From assembly GCA_963693285.1 (NCBI GenBank), contig OY848922.1, positions 5,630,923-5,694,922 of the forward strand: DNA of 64,000 nt, in the 5' to 3' direction. Below are positions 39,401-47,149 of the stretch, one piece after another. How positions within the stretch are numbered: the stretch's first letter is position 1; every line of letters starts with the position of its first letter. The notes beneath the pieces were generated by a model that was given only the letters and a program-made list of their open reading frames with translations, ran no database searches and was not told where the DNA came from. The translations under genes were made by a program, and so were the position numbers. This stretch comes from Xestospongia muta. Taxonomy: Eukaryota; Porifera; Demospongiae; Haplosclerida; Petrosiidae.

Positions 39401-39433
39401 TTTATAAGTACTTACCAATATTTCCTGATCCAT
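11893..39433 (-). CDS. Ankyrin-repeat gene, one repeat per 99-nt exon (3' end not found)
   Basis: Ten exons can be joined: 39433-39416, 39041-38949, 36572-36474, 33940-33842, 24021-23923, 23052-22954, 17648-17550, 16726-16628, 12891-12793 and 11991-11893. The first gives MDQEIL; the second is 93 nt and the other eight are 99 nt. All begin after AG, end before GT, and are phase 0, so any can be skipped or added without shifting the frame. Each codes one ~33-residue ankyrin repeat with motifs such as DGxTPLxxA and LLxxGAD. Ankyrin repeats bind partner proteins. The late repeats are near copies of each other (11991 with 16726; 17648 with 24021). No stop or later domain was found, so the gene likely continues left of base 1. 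Relics nearby suggest a Roc-COR-Death 3' half. It is possible that the exons belong to two tandem genes. Confidence 0.8.
12793..12891 (-). CDS. Ankyrin gene exon 9
   Basis: 99 nt, reading YGQTILHWAARNNHPDII and ending ADITVVDK. The usual leading aspartate is tyrosine here (TAT for GAT). Acceptor TTACAG, donor GTATGA. Confidence 0.87.
13231..13795 (+). pseudogene. Gypsy Gag relic
   Basis: It begins MAVHGSMGE, like the MSVHGK start of the 11-kb element's Gag. It continues with RANDVIDNKTLAVLCSVCG, then (about 13405) VDLVKEHYSPKP and AVATFIAKLRQLDKFCEY. It ends with a damaged knuckle, CYHYGGNHLAQSC. Stops and shifts are frequent. There are no LTRs and no pol. It lies in the intron between ankyrin exons 8 and 9, opposite in strand to that gene. 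Confidence 0.75.
13950..16130. repeat. Diverged copy of the 1-1642 block
   Basis: Segments at 13975-14340 and 15405-16130 match 40-300 and 740-1520 (and the same parts of 21079-22600) with many substitutions. The middle, about 14400-15400, is different sequence containing a GC-rich GGGGG/CCCCC hairpin at 15241-15305. No gene was recognised here. Confidence 0.7.
16628..16726 (-). CDS. Ankyrin gene exon 8
   Basis: 99 nt, reading DGWTALHIAATNNHPEII and ending VDITVVDK. Acceptor CTACAG, donor GTATGA. Duplicate of the exon at 11893-11991. Confidence 0.88.
17550..17648 (-). CDS. Ankyrin gene exon 7
   Basis: 99 nt, reading DGNTPLMLACMKGHLKVA and ending ADMTVINK. Acceptor TTAG, donor GTGAGA. Duplicate of exon 5, differing at only a few residues. 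Confidence 0.88.
18640..19065. repeat. Partial copy of the duplicated block
   Basis: It matches 470-540 and 40-320 in rearranged order: TTATGGTAAGACATAAC, then the GTAGTTTACAAAGCAGCACAT stretch. It shows that the block has been copied more than twice within the ankyrin gene. Confidence 0.6.
19066..19825. other. No gene seen
   Basis: AT-rich intronic sequence without a supported reading frame or clear repeat, lying between a partial block copy and a Gag relic. Confidence 0.5.
19830..20390 (+). pseudogene. Third type of gypsy Gag relic
   Basis: The plus strand reads LEQYTERL, then FLDGNGIEDAARKQSTYLSV and VGPVTYKL (about 19880-19995). Later pieces read AEYRALAQHC (about 20163) and IDNVHLE with EEAITFKNIM (about 20240-20310). 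The order matches the N-terminal half of gypsy Gag. Many stops. Too diverged from the other Gag relics to be the same insertion. Confidence 0.65.
20935..21112. repeat. Minisatellite, CTTTGCTCTCAA core
   Basis: Five or more copies of a 15-36-bp unit built from CTTTGCTCTCAANNTG and TTCACTCTCATTGTGGC. The same array runs into base 1 of the window, where its partner block starts. The array yields several overlapping false open frames. Confidence 0.85.
21079..22900. repeat. Right copy of the duplicated block, holding both empty sites
   Basis: This is the intact partner of 1-1642 plus 6601-6730 plus 11202-11258. It contains a single AATGCAG at 22718 where the P-like element inserted in the other copy, and a single GAATA at 22843 where the gypsy element inserted. 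No gene was found within it. Confidence 0.9.
22954..23052 (-). CDS. Ankyrin gene exon 6
   Basis: 99 nt, reading DGYTPLMLACQWGSLKVA and ending ANAFIINK. Donor GTGAGT. The loop residues differ from its neighbours (lysine-rich LLKKGAN). Confidence 0.87.
23923..24021 (-). CDS. Ankyrin gene exon 5
   Basis: 99 nt, reading DGNTPLILACMNGHFNVA and ending ADMTVINK. Donor GTGAGA. A close paralog of the exon at 17550-17648. Confidence 0.88.
24408..24520. repeat. TA microsatellite with ATCGATCGATCGAT core and hairpin
   Basis: A (TA)n run of about 40 bp is followed by TATCGATCGATCGATATA. An inverted pair AAAGGTATATATATA / TATATATACATATACCTTT follows (about 24473-24513). It could extrude as a cruciform. 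Confidence 0.8.
24530..24800. repeat. Segment shared with 48175-48400
   Basis: Both copies run from a TGTCATTTCAAATGAGAAAA-like start through GTCAAGCCAATGGTTT to ATATAGTTG, in the same orientation. This links the ankyrin gene's introns with the relic at 47-48.7 kb. Confidence 0.7.
24801..26379. repeat. Intronic sequence with one internal repeat
   Basis: No coding region is seen. The segment 25405-25640 (CATCATGTAATACAGTTTC...) recurs at 31803-32010 in the same orientation, and a weaker match lies at 46440-46600. The rest is AT-rich with no feature that I can support. Confidence 0.6.
26410..26883 (+). pseudogene. Gypsy Gag fragment, 157 codons open
   Basis: The frame from 26410 includes RFNQRKQCDEESVMVYIAEL, then MLRDRLVCGLSGLKIQKFLL and LTFAQACDIEISME, all typical of gypsy Gag. 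The zinc-knuckle region after it (about 26940-27020) is scrambled; TSCYNCKKQELLACVC can still be read in another frame. Confidence 0.8.
26956..27440 (+). pseudogene. Gypsy aspartic protease relic
   Basis: The open frame to 27312 contains VLISNKKLRMEADTGDAMSV. The DTG catalytic triplet is present, followed by an alanine after the D. The frame then breaks, and GPTLMGCNWLKTLSFNW follows in another frame near 27405. A single subunit would dimerise to cut Gag-Pol; this one is broken. Confidence 0.75.
27450..28240 (+). pseudogene. Gypsy integrase relic
   Basis: It begins inside the HHCC finger (SCPSCQTIRPMLPS). The core follows with VDTFSNWLEVKL near 27630, HGVPDTIVSDND near 27722 (second catalytic D kept) and HPSSNGIAEGAVRTFKEY near 27830 (glutamate kept). 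The first expected aspartate is asparagine (HINHVG near 27573). Several stops break the frame. The tail near 28480 reads RRSEGQRKPLDKYA, as in gypsy integrase ends. Confidence 0.8.
28545..29093 (-). mobile_element. HIRAN-coding short element, copy A
   Basis: The outer right end reads GCTATTCGG before TA (29083-29095), with a long C run next to it. This mirrors the CCGTATAGC end and G run of the copy at 34845. On the minus strand it codes a damaged HIRAN-like domain: HAMIGSYHQYKGI, FGEQLECQRETGNTHD, HIPKKIS, CSLFLQRGGEIHYTVTGAK and SLEIPCILKF. HIRAN domains bind 3' DNA ends in HLTF-type proteins. Two stops and a shift are visible. The left end is unclear because it abuts the gypsy relic. Confidence 0.7.
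29140..29755 (+). pseudogene. Gypsy Gag-protease relic
   Basis: It aligns with the 13.4-kb Gag relic (VDLVKDHYSLKP, then ETVATFIAELRQLSKF). Two knuckles follow near 29395, CYHCEGNHLAPSC and CHGCNKKRHLIRCC, then a protease start with MEIDTGESVAVV near 29640. Stops and an internal gap near 29290 break it. The CCHC knuckles and DTG are better preserved than in the 13-kb copy. Confidence 0.78.
30127..30402 (+). pseudogene. hAT transposase C-terminal dimerisation fragment
   Basis: The final ~85 codons contain NAVSERSASAVCRMKFFLR followed by QQRMNNIMILHIN, the conserved hAT dimerisation region, with a normal stop. Nothing earlier in a hAT transposase (BED finger, DDE core) was found upstream, so it is a 3' fragment. 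Confidence 0.8.
30403..31099. other. No gene seen; GCGCCCA inverted motif
   Basis: No reading frame is supported. At 30868-30955 the sequence holds CCCATGGGCGC and, about 75 bases later, AAGCGCCCA, a partial inverted repeat that may be the edge of the element carrying the HIRAN frame at 31112. The far end was not found. Confidence 0.4.
31112..31420 (+). CDS. Single HIRAN-domain reading frame (copy C)
   Basis: An open frame of 102 codons starts MFTSQIWSPDIGETLS and then reads HDRFTVAVMKD and HIPKEIS. It continues with CWFFLHKGGTIPCTVKDK and LEVPCELTF. The pattern matches the HIRAN domain along nearly its whole length. Unlike copies A and B it is uninterrupted. It could be a small gene of a non-autonomous element or an exon of a larger gene; no neighbouring exon was identified. 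Its sequence is clearly different from copies A and B. Confidence 0.6.
   Translation: MFTSQIWSPDIGETLSTKKEHNNPHDRFTVAVMKDKFIVVHIPKEISKICWFFLHKGGTIPCTVKDKRRRSSNEQGSLEVPCELTFSIPNGTKNNETLMSEI
31803..32120. repeat. Copy of the 25405 repeat
   Basis: It matches 25405-25720, including CATCATGTAATACAGTTTC and ATAAGACCATGACAAAAT, in the same orientation. No coding potential is seen. Confidence 0.75.
32130..32832. other. Mostly non-coding; possible short coding relic
   Basis: A 45-codon stretch on the plus strand at about 32640-32780 (KLDCRYKYYTYYPQEIA ... ending at TAA) is open and reads like protein, but its family is unknown. The rest, including a TATATG run near 32440, shows nothing I can support. 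Confidence 0.3.
32852..33153 (-). CDS. Acidic and RG-rich N-terminal exon, possibly piggyBac-like
   Basis: ATG at 33153 opens MARLRAEEVIHILGEDFSDD, then a run of D, E and S (SVDSEESDSFEDEQDED), then alternating R and G (RGVVRGRGRGRGIERGRG). The frame reaches a good donor, GTAAGTTG, at about 32851. An AEEV start followed by an acidic stretch is common at the N-terminus of piggyBac-type transposases, so it may be the first exon of such an element. RG repeats could equally mark an RNA-binding host protein. No downstream partner exon was found. The plus-strand frames here are shadows of the low-complexity sequence. Confidence 0.45.
33364..33500. repeat. Tandem repeat of 38-43 bp with palindromic ACAATTGT
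   Basis: Three units of the form ACAATTGTCTCAATTAATAG ... GTCATGAATTTGTG, plus a start of a fourth. Each holds the palindrome ACAATTGT and CACGTGTG. It may be the end of a nearby transposon (subterminal repeats); no partner end was identified. Confidence 0.75.
33842..33940 (-). CDS. Ankyrin gene exon 4
   Basis: 99 nt, reading DGWSPLMTAALNGHTDVV and ending GVNIHHTDK. Acceptor TTGTAG, donor GTCAGT. A near-consensus ankyrin repeat. Confidence 0.88.
34388..34634 (+). other. Unidentified open stretch
   Basis: About 80 codons are open (YFLNIGEIVLLPGLHQ ... MSYQVISYVMRPLN). It reads like protein more than its surroundings do, but no family was recognised and no splice partner found. It may be a transposon relic in the intron of the ankyrin gene. 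Confidence 0.25.
34845..35342 (+). mobile_element. HIRAN-coding short element, copy B, with inverted ends
   Basis: It is bounded by TA on both sides. The ends are inverted: CCGTATAGC...TTTTTTTGGGGGG at the left, AAAAAAAATGCTATAAGG at the right. It is about 498 bp, too small to code a transposase. It holds the start of the same frame as copy A: MAYLKTEAMIQGYHQYKRIW, then FGEQFECRRETSWQLQKK, after which most of the HIRAN domain is deleted. A TA target and short inverted ends suggest mobilisation by a Tc1/mariner-type enzyme; this is inference. Confidence 0.75.
35345..36470. other. Intronic, no gene seen
   Basis: AT-rich sequence. TTAACCCTTTAGTAACG at 35696-35712 looks like a piggyBac left end next to its TTAA target, but no matching right end was seen. 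Nothing else can be supported. Confidence 0.45.
36474..36572 (-). CDS. Ankyrin gene exon 3
   Basis: 99 nt, reading DKWTSIYLASCYGYTDIV and ending ADPNIPND. Acceptor TGTAG, donor GTAAGTG. Confidence 0.85.
36580..38004. other. Intronic, no gene seen
   Basis: The region between ankyrin exon 3 and the MITE in intron 2. Short open frames on both strands have no recognisable content or splice pattern. Confidence 0.5.
38005..38826. mobile_element. MITE-like element with AACCTCGCTGT inverted ends
   Basis: It starts AACCTCGCTGTAG (38005) and ends CACAGCGAGGTT (38826), an inverted end of about 12 bp. An (AC)n run lies near the right end (38764-38780). The interior is richer in CG than its surroundings. 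A minus-strand frame (38449-38165) opens MDLEQSNAFRKRLQALKRLL, amphipathic and basic, with no family assigned. It has no transposase, so it is probably non-autonomous. It lies in intron 2 of the ankyrin gene. Confidence 0.65.
38949..39041 (-). CDS. Ankyrin gene exon 2 (93 nt, N-terminal repeat)
   Basis: It codes 31 residues beginning DKLLIDSVFNGRLDKV and ending GANVNAQDW. The acceptor is TTAG and the donor GTACGTAT. It is a divergent capping repeat with the typical GANVNAQD turn. Confidence 0.85.
39416..39433 (-). CDS. Exon 1 of ankyrin gene (18 nt, start codon)
   Basis: ATG plus five codons (MDQEIL) is followed by the donor GTAAGTAC. It ends in phase 0, matching exon 2. It is very short, but it sits directly upstream of the first non-canonical repeat exon and next to a compact intergenic region. 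Confidence 0.65.
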
Positions 39434-39645
39434 TGCAAAACAGGGAACAAGTTTAAAGGACAACACCTAAGTTATAGAGGCGTGGTTATGACGTAATGGG
39501 TGTGGGACAATGAATGGTATCTGCTGATCTTGTCGTAGGCGAATCTCTCTTAACTCAAGCTTCTAAACTATCTTCATTATTATACATATATTACTAACTG
39601 CTGTACTAGTATCTTACTATCTATGATCTAAAGAAACTCTCAGTA
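39434..39645. promoter_or_regulatory. Compact intergenic stretch between divergent genes
   Basis: Only 212 bases separate the ankyrin gene's first codon (minus) from the next plus-strand gene's ATG at 39646. It contains TGACGTAA at 39489-39496, a CRE/ATF-like site. It is a candidate shared promoter; no TATA placement or start site can be read with confidence. Confidence 0.45.
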
Positions 39646-40740
39646 ATGTGTAAGCAATATGTCAATATCTGGTATTCACTGTGTAACATATTCCTTTACT
39701 CAGTGGATAGTTTCCTATACTTCATAATTCCTATTGCTGTGGTTGTATTGAGATTAAAGTGTTGTTTGTTGTGGTGGAGAATACATTATTATCAACAAGT
39801 ATGATGTCATTATAATGTTGTCTGTTAATTTATATAATCCTTACAGAGAAGACAAGCTCAACATGCTAGGCAGACCCATATTAGACAAATAGTAATTACA
39901 AGGGGACAAAATGCTCAGTTAGTTCTATTAATATCAATGTATAGAATTATTAACACTTATGGTCATCCATGTGGGTGAGGGTTTATTACTTATTTTACAT
40001 CTCTGTCTCAATGTGTCTGTCTATTCTAAAAGCACATACAATGTGGTAGAGTTTATCACTCCCAAGAAATTACTATATTTACAATACACAATTATCGACA
40101 TTTTCAACATAGGATTTTTTTTCTAAAAATGCCTCCTTCTCAAGTTATTTGAATATTTGTTGTCTTTATCTGATAAGATCTCATGGCCACACCCATTTTA
40201 TGAAATATAATTATAATTGTCACATGAACATTATATTATACATTAACAGTGATTATAATAATACATTGTATTACATCTTACTAGAGATATAGCTCAAGCA
40301 AGAACAGATGGACGGATTACTGAAATCTACCTTACAAGGATAGTTACAAGAACATATTATGATAGTCATCATATTATACCATCTCTTGTTTTTTCATCAG
40401 GTCAGATTGGACAACCCCATCTGACAATTCCATGTCATTCTATTGTTATAACTTCAAATGATTGTTTGTAATGTGGATGGATGTGGTTATGAGTTAACAT
40501 CCTATTATGTCACTATCTTATGATGAAGTTGTAAATGGTCAAGATAGACCTATAAAAGTTATGAATGTGTCAAGATCTGATAAAGTAGGTGTCCCACATT
40601 CAGAATATTCTGCTGTTACTGCTCCTAAAGATGACAGTGATGATGATGTTGTCTTCGTACGTTGCCACAACAACCTCAAAATGATAAATAAAATAGTAAG
40701 TGAAGTAGCTACCCAAACTCCACCCACTTCATGTCATTGA
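39646..40740 (+). CDS. Unidentified small gene with a membrane segment
   Basis: Exons proposed are 39646-39798, 39847-39974 and 40285 onward. The first opens MCKQYVNIWYSLCNIF and contains one hydrophobic stretch (FLYFIIPIAVVVL) followed by RLKCCLLWWR, so the start looks like a signal anchor. The second is basic then hydrophobic (RRQAQHARQTHIRQ ... QLVLLISMYRIINTY). The third reads DIAQARTDGRITEIY and could stop at about 40471. A last open piece at 40507-40740 has VGVPHSEYSAVTAPKDDSDD and VFVRCHNNLK, ending at a stop. How it joins exon 3 is unclear. Donor and acceptor phases agree for the first two joins. No family was recognised. Confidence 0.45.
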
Positions 40741-42971
40741 CTACAACTCATCAATATTGCAAATGACATAATCTGTATACTATGAAAGTGACTTTGTAAA
40801 TGATTGTGATGACAATGTATCCTACATTACTGTTGATATATAAGACTAACTGATCTGTCATTCAATAGTATGTAGTGTACACAGTCAACACTTTATTTAT
40901 TCATTCGCAATAGATGAGGTTCCTTTATTAGTTTTAATTACCTTATACTAAACTCCTCTGTTCATAATATGTAGTGTTTTATTACTGTTAAAAGTATAAG
41001 TTATGTCTCATGTCCATGTCTGTGTACCTTTGATATGTAAGTTTTGTTCAACATGATCATGATATAAATAATTCACTTATCATTGTAGTAATATATAGGG
41101 TCAGATCTATACGTATTTTAGAAAGAAGGCTTCATTTTCTACACATATCATAATATCACTAAACATTACATAGTGTGATCAGAATACATACATACATTAA
41201 TCTGTTTGATAAAACCTCTGTTACAATCGCTGTGTCAAATCATTAAAGTGGCATATGTTGCCATGACAACCATTACAATGAATTAGACATGCTTTAGCTT
41301 TTCATAATCAGTTCATTGTCATGTCACTACAAAGAGAGATAAGCTAAATTTACACCTGACTATGTATATAATGAGGATATAGTGAAGGACATAACTTACT
41401 ACACACACCAGTCTAGTATGAATACATGTACATATATTATATCAGTATGGTTCGTATAGCATGTACAGTTGACATAATGTATTAACCGCAAACACTCTAA
41501 TGATTATCCTTATATATAAGGCCTCATTTTTTGTACCTAGTAATAAAATAGCATTATTCTCAGCATTATTCTGAATAAAATAAATAGAATGTGATACATT
41601 TTGATGACTAAAAGAATTAGCTGGCTTTACCCTTTGTGTTCATGTTCTCTATATCAATAATAACATCAATTGTGTCACATTTGTTAACAAAACTTGTTTG
41701 TATTCTATCCTTTGTGTAGCTATCTCTGATAGTGTCCAGGAAATCCTTCATCCCATGAATAAATAGAAACCTTTCTGGCTAATCTAGTAAGACATAGAAT
41801 GTATTAATTCTGTTTTGATTATTTAACTTTACCTTTACTCCATGATTACTGAAAGTATTTTATGGCTTATTTTGTTCCTTAGGAACACACTTCCAACCTG
41901 TTGTCACTTCATCAATATTAATATAACCAGTAGTTGTGTCATGACTATGACATTGAGTTCATCATTATGGAATTCAGTCATATCATTGTTCATATTATCA
42001 AGGTGTTTCAATTTAAGAGTAACAGACAACATGTTTGAAGCTATTACTATTGTACATAGCAACCAATGATTTACTGTTACTTTGACTACTTTGTATTGGG
42101 CATGACTGATTGAGAACTGTAATATCACAGCTTCTCCACACTTAGTAAATGTATCCCATTAAAGTAATAGTAATGTCATCAAATAATTATTGGATTTTTA
42201 CAATTACATACATCTATAATTTTAACCATACCTAGACTTATTGTTACTATAGTATATACTGTAAACGTACATTTACAATATATACAGTTTAATGTCAAGA
42301 TACTATAACAGTAACCTGATGAAAGAATACTTGAATTCTTGTCTCTCCAGGCCACACCTACTTTAATAATTATATTACAAACAGATTGACATCATAGTGT
42401 ATAGTTTGAGGATTAATTTGACATAATATTTATAAATTCAATGTCAAATGTAAGAATATCAGTGACATGTATAATAATAATGGTGTTGTACAATATAGAG
42501 GTGGAACTAAGATATTTTCATGTGTTATTGAAACTCAATATATCATTATCTTACTGATATTCATATATTGTGTACAATTTGTGGGTGGAACTGTGATAGT
42601 ATTCATATACTATTGGAACTAACACATATATTAATACTGTAGTATAGCAAGAATTATTTGAAATAAAGTTTTATTTGGTGTTTTGAGGAAATCTTATCAA
42701 ACTCAAAGTGGTTTTCTATGCTTTTAAGTAATATTGTTATATTCACTCAATACTAACCGATAAATTTTTTAGTAGCAATTAATTATGCAATCTATCATTT
42801 AACAAGAGATTGTACTGGCCATATTAGAATGACTAAATTAATTTATTGAAGCATGCTATGTACATTGTGTAACCTTATAATTGTTTGGACTGCATGTTAT
42901 TTTAATGTTATTGGGCCCATATCTTTGATATACCCATGTATTGCTTTTATCTGATTCTTTTTATCTACATT

Positions 42972-43023
<52 letters not shown>

Positions 43024-43980
43024 GACATTACATAGACCTTTCCTGAAATACCTGAGTAGTACAGATAATGAACACAGCAATAGAAACATTTCCATATAAT
43101 TATGGTAATCACTGATCTTCTTTTTAGTAGTATGAATATTATATAGTGATAATTATTTTATACTGTACTAATTTATTCTGTATTTCTGTCTTTGTCTCTT
43201 TCTTATCTTCAGATTTGTTACATAGTCATTACTAGCTATTAGAATGTTATTGATGTTGTTATAATTCTATCAAATTTAGTAGTCAATGATAAACCATACT
43301 GGAAGAAATCACTGACCTCTGAATATAAGGGATAATAAACCTATATTAAGTTTATAGTTTTGACTATTTGCTATGACCACAATCAGAATAGGTTGGTAAA
43401 AAAAATTCACATTGATACTCAAAATGATGATATAGTTAGTAGTGACAATGATCTAACACTTGATTGCTCTAATGTTAAACCATTGACAACCAGGAATTCT
43501 CCATGTTATAATTATGCATTAATATCAGCATATTTTTTTATGAATGTGACAGTATGTTTTAACTCTTCAGTGATATTTGTGTTATTAGAAAGTGATTAGC
43601 ATTACCATGAACTCTTGCACTTAATCCATAATTGAGGTAACTTAACCTAATAGTGTCCAACCTCTTTGTAATAATACTATGCAAAAAGAGAAAAGCTGTC
43701 CTACCAATTTATAAGATATATTCTGTTAGTCAACTGTTTAGATCCATATATACTTTACCTTAATACCTTATATATGAACTATGTTCCTTTTTCTTTTATC
43801 ATTTAGTTGATGTCCTCTGTGTTGAATTATTGCAGACATTGATATGTGGGGTATCACATTGAAAATCCAGTGCTTGACATTGACTCCTAGTAGATTTGTA
43901 ATAGTAAAATAGATTGGACTACTGCAATGACCATTTCTATAGAAACCACACCCACATCCAGCTTAAAATAAGTAAGCAAT
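40741..43980. other. Intergenic, only simple repeats
   Basis: No gene can be supported. Short frames at 41842, 41904 (minus) and 43360 lack recognisable motifs. A (CT)n run stands at 42976-43021. Confidence 0.5.
42976..43021. repeat. CT microsatellite
   Basis: About 22 uninterrupted CT dinucleotides. Its complement gives the run of alternating R and E in a false minus-strand frame. Confidence 0.95.
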
Positions 43981-43984
43981 TTAC

Positions 43985-44565
43985 TCTTTAATTCTGTTTA
44001 CTGCTCTATTATCAGTGTAGCCTTTACTAAAAAACCACGATGATATAAATGGCCTACAATAGCAATAGATTGACTAACCTTGTTCTCTAATGTCAACACA
44101 TTCATAAACAAGAGCTACTGTTTATGGTATGATTGAGTATTTAATTTGATTGTGTTTACTTTCAGCACTCTCTAATAACTCTCCCAAACTAATAGCTCTC
44201 ACTATATCCCCCCTCTCTAAATGAGCGCTATGTTCCATAGCTATACAAAGTATAGGAATTGTATAATATTTGTCTGTTTTATTTTGTATATTATTAGACG
44301 ATGCATAATTTAGATCTGTGGGATGCTATTCAATTTCTCCTACAAAGAAGTATGACTATGTTTTACATGTATTAATGAAAGTTGTATTTTCTATAGTTTC
44401 TTCATTTTCCTCAACAATAGCACTACTGAAGCCTCCATGTGATTGGTGATATTCAAAGAGATCAACTTTGTTACCTTAAAAATTAATATTATGATTGATT
44501 ATGTAATTGTTAGTAAAGTAAAAGTAAAGTCAAAAATGATAAGAAACCAACAAACATATTAAAGT
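43985..44565. repeat. Segment duplicated at 59030-59740
   Basis: Both start near AAATGGCCTACAATAG and end near the AAACCAACAAAC / GAACCAGCAAAC stretch, in the same orientation, including TTGATTGTGTTTACTTTCAGCACTCTC. This is the 3' part of the COR-Death relic and its flank. Confidence 0.8.
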
Positions 44566-45935
44566 GTAAGTAATCCATCATCTTCATTGAAGAAATGGTC
44601 TTTGTTAAAGAAATCTTCCTCAATAAAGGATTCTATCTATGTCTGAAAGTGGTTTTCTTGTTCAATAGTACGTACTGTTGCATATGAAATCCCTAATAAT
44701 TCCCAAAGGATATTCCATTGATAAACATCTTTAACAACATGCATCAGACCAGGAAGGTGACGGTCATCTACAATAACAAAATGGTATAGGTTTGAATATG
44801 GAGATGGTATCAATTATTTAGACTTAAGATAACTGAAGATTGATATCATATTACATATAATTATACATACATAGCTGTTAGAATGTTTTAACCAGCTCTG
44901 ATGTAAAATATAAGTAATTAATTTAAGCAATGTACATTGGAGTGTACCTTGTGTAGAACACCTTACATAATAATCCATCTGGTAAAGAAACAAGAACAGC
45001 AATTGAGTGATAATAAATATGTAGAACATGCATTAAATATTTCATAGTCAGCTTACCATTTAGCCAACAAACTTGTCTTTTATCAGTTACAACAAAAAGA
45101 AGAAACATTCTTATCTTATCTGAGCATTTAACAATATATCTTCCTTGATCGTGTTTCATTTCAATAATATAAAAACTTAAGACATCCTTGAAATGGCCTT
45201 GGTGACATGATAATGTCACAGTAACTTGTAATGCTTAATGATCATAGGTAAGTAGATCTGCAATAGATAATACAGATTCCCTAATGACTTTGACATAGTA
45301 CAGGACAGTTCTTAATATAACATCAAAATACACTTCAACCATTTAAATGCATCTATCAGTACCACTGAGCCAAGAAAATCTTCTGAGTAAAGTCAAACAG
45401 TATATTGTAATTGTTGGGGAAAATAGTTGAAATTGCTCTCAATATAAAAATAATGTTTGATATCTCTGTTGAGTAATGCCACCATTAAAGATGTAAACAT
45501 TCCCTATATCAAAAAGGAATAAGTACATATTCAATGGTACTAAAAACTAACCTGTGGAGCTACTTTGTTTTTAAAAGCAAGTATTATATCTGTTAATTGA
45601 TGAGATGGTAATTGTACTAGAATAAAGTAGCAACTTATTGAGTCACATGCAATAAACAGAGCAACAATACAAAGATATTAAAGCAGTTTAAAAAATATAG
45701 TCTTAGTAAAGTGTGAAAACAAAAGGAAGACTAAGCTTATAGAAAAGTGACTCTTCAAATACACCATTAGTCGCAATACTTATACTTAGTATTCAGTAGT
45801 GACAACTGACCTTGGAATATATATTTGTCTCTAGAAATGAAACTTGTATTAGTGTTGAAAGTATATCAACAATATATTGTGGGTAGTGAAGATGACATCA
45901 GGAAGTATTACTGAAAAATAAAGAAAAATGTCATA
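44400..45935 (-). pseudogene. COR-Death relic of a Roc-COR-Death gene
   Basis: Three exon-like pieces align with the pseudogene at 53.3-57.1 kb. About 45935-45552 carries the first COR half: GVFEESL, LSLPFV and NKVAPQ, then a donor. 45503-45057 carries GMFTSLMVALLNRD, PQQLQYTV, LYSEDFLGSVVLID and DKRQVCWLNG, then GTAAGC. 44767 to about 44640 carries a Death-domain start: LPGLMHVVKDVYQWNILWEL, then GISYATVRTIEQE, then TAG. A further piece at 44480-44405 reads VDLFEYHQSHGGFSS. Stops and shifts occur in the pieces. Roc itself is missing. The family assignment rests mainly on similarity to the better copy in this window. Confidence 0.75.
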
Positions 45936-46079
45936 CAATGTAGATAAGTAATAGACTTTACCACATCATCTCTATAGTCATGCTAAAATTAAATCTTATA
46001 GCACAACATGATTCTATAATGAGATCATTCCATGCTCTTATTGTGATGCCTCCTCATTTACATGTAAATCAAACATATA

Positions 46080-46083
<4 letters not shown>

Positions 46084-46138
<55 letters not shown>
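46084..46138. repeat. TA microsatellite
   Basis: About 27 TA dinucleotides without interruption. It lies in the intron region of the COR-Death relic. Confidence 0.95.
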
Positions 46139-46142
<4 letters not shown>

Positions 46143-47149
46143 TGGAGACACCAACATACATTCACAAATTGAAGATGATATCTTTTCATGATTGTTCTAC
46201 AAAGACATTCTACTGGAAAAATCACTTCTTCTGATGATTCATTTTAAGAAATGAGGCAGTCACAAATTTCACTTAATGAAGCAAGTATGTGGACATTTTT
46301 ATTGGGCAAATATTCGAAAATAGGTCAAAATTTTGTCTTTTTGTACTAAGTGCCAATAAATCTGATAATCATAAAATCCGTGACATTTGTCTATGAATGT
46401 AATTATCTTATGTGTATACTTAAATTTGTACTTTATCAGTCTGATTTAATGTATTTGAAGTCATGGAAAAGACCATGACAACACCAAATCATGTTATTTG
46501 GTCTTGCTATGCTAAGTCAAGGTTCGGATTGTTGGTGAAATCATACAACAAGGAGAAAGTAATTCTACCAGTGTGTTTAGGAAAGTGAAACAAGAATTTA
46601 TTTTCCCAAACAAGGTACAAGAATCATTCAAAATAGATACCTTGTCCCTTCAGATGTCTAGTCATTGTGTGCATACTTCAATTTACATGAAGGATGAGAG
46701 AAGGATGTGGGAATTCTTTGATCACTTTCTTAAAGGTTAATTTCTGAGAAATGTAAAATTTAGATTGTGTACATGTGTATAAATTCTAGACTCCATGAAC
46801 TAAAAATTAATTTTCTTATTCATCTCAAATGAGAGACATACATTTATAGCAAATCCTAAGTTAGTTCCATCTGACAAATTAACATCATAATAATTATATT
46901 TTTAAAATTGTTAACATTTGTTCATCGCAGTAGTAAAATATTGCTCAAATGTATAATACATAAAGCTACCTTTTACATCTATATAATTGTCACAGTAAGA
47001 ACAAAATACATCATACAAATTAAAACCGATGTTATGGTCGGGGATAACTTCTTTACTTAGTTTAAAAATGAAAGAGGTATTTAATTATTATTGATCAGCA
47101 ATTCAATAGTAGTTAATGTTAAAACTTAAAATTGCTTAAATTTATAGAC

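Noticed and set aside
42897..43112. Minus-strand frame with a long RERERE run
   Set aside because: It is the CT microsatellite read on the other strand.
45980..46234. Plus-strand frame with a YIYIYI run
   Set aside because: It is the TA microsatellite; the sequence around it belongs to a minus-strand relic.
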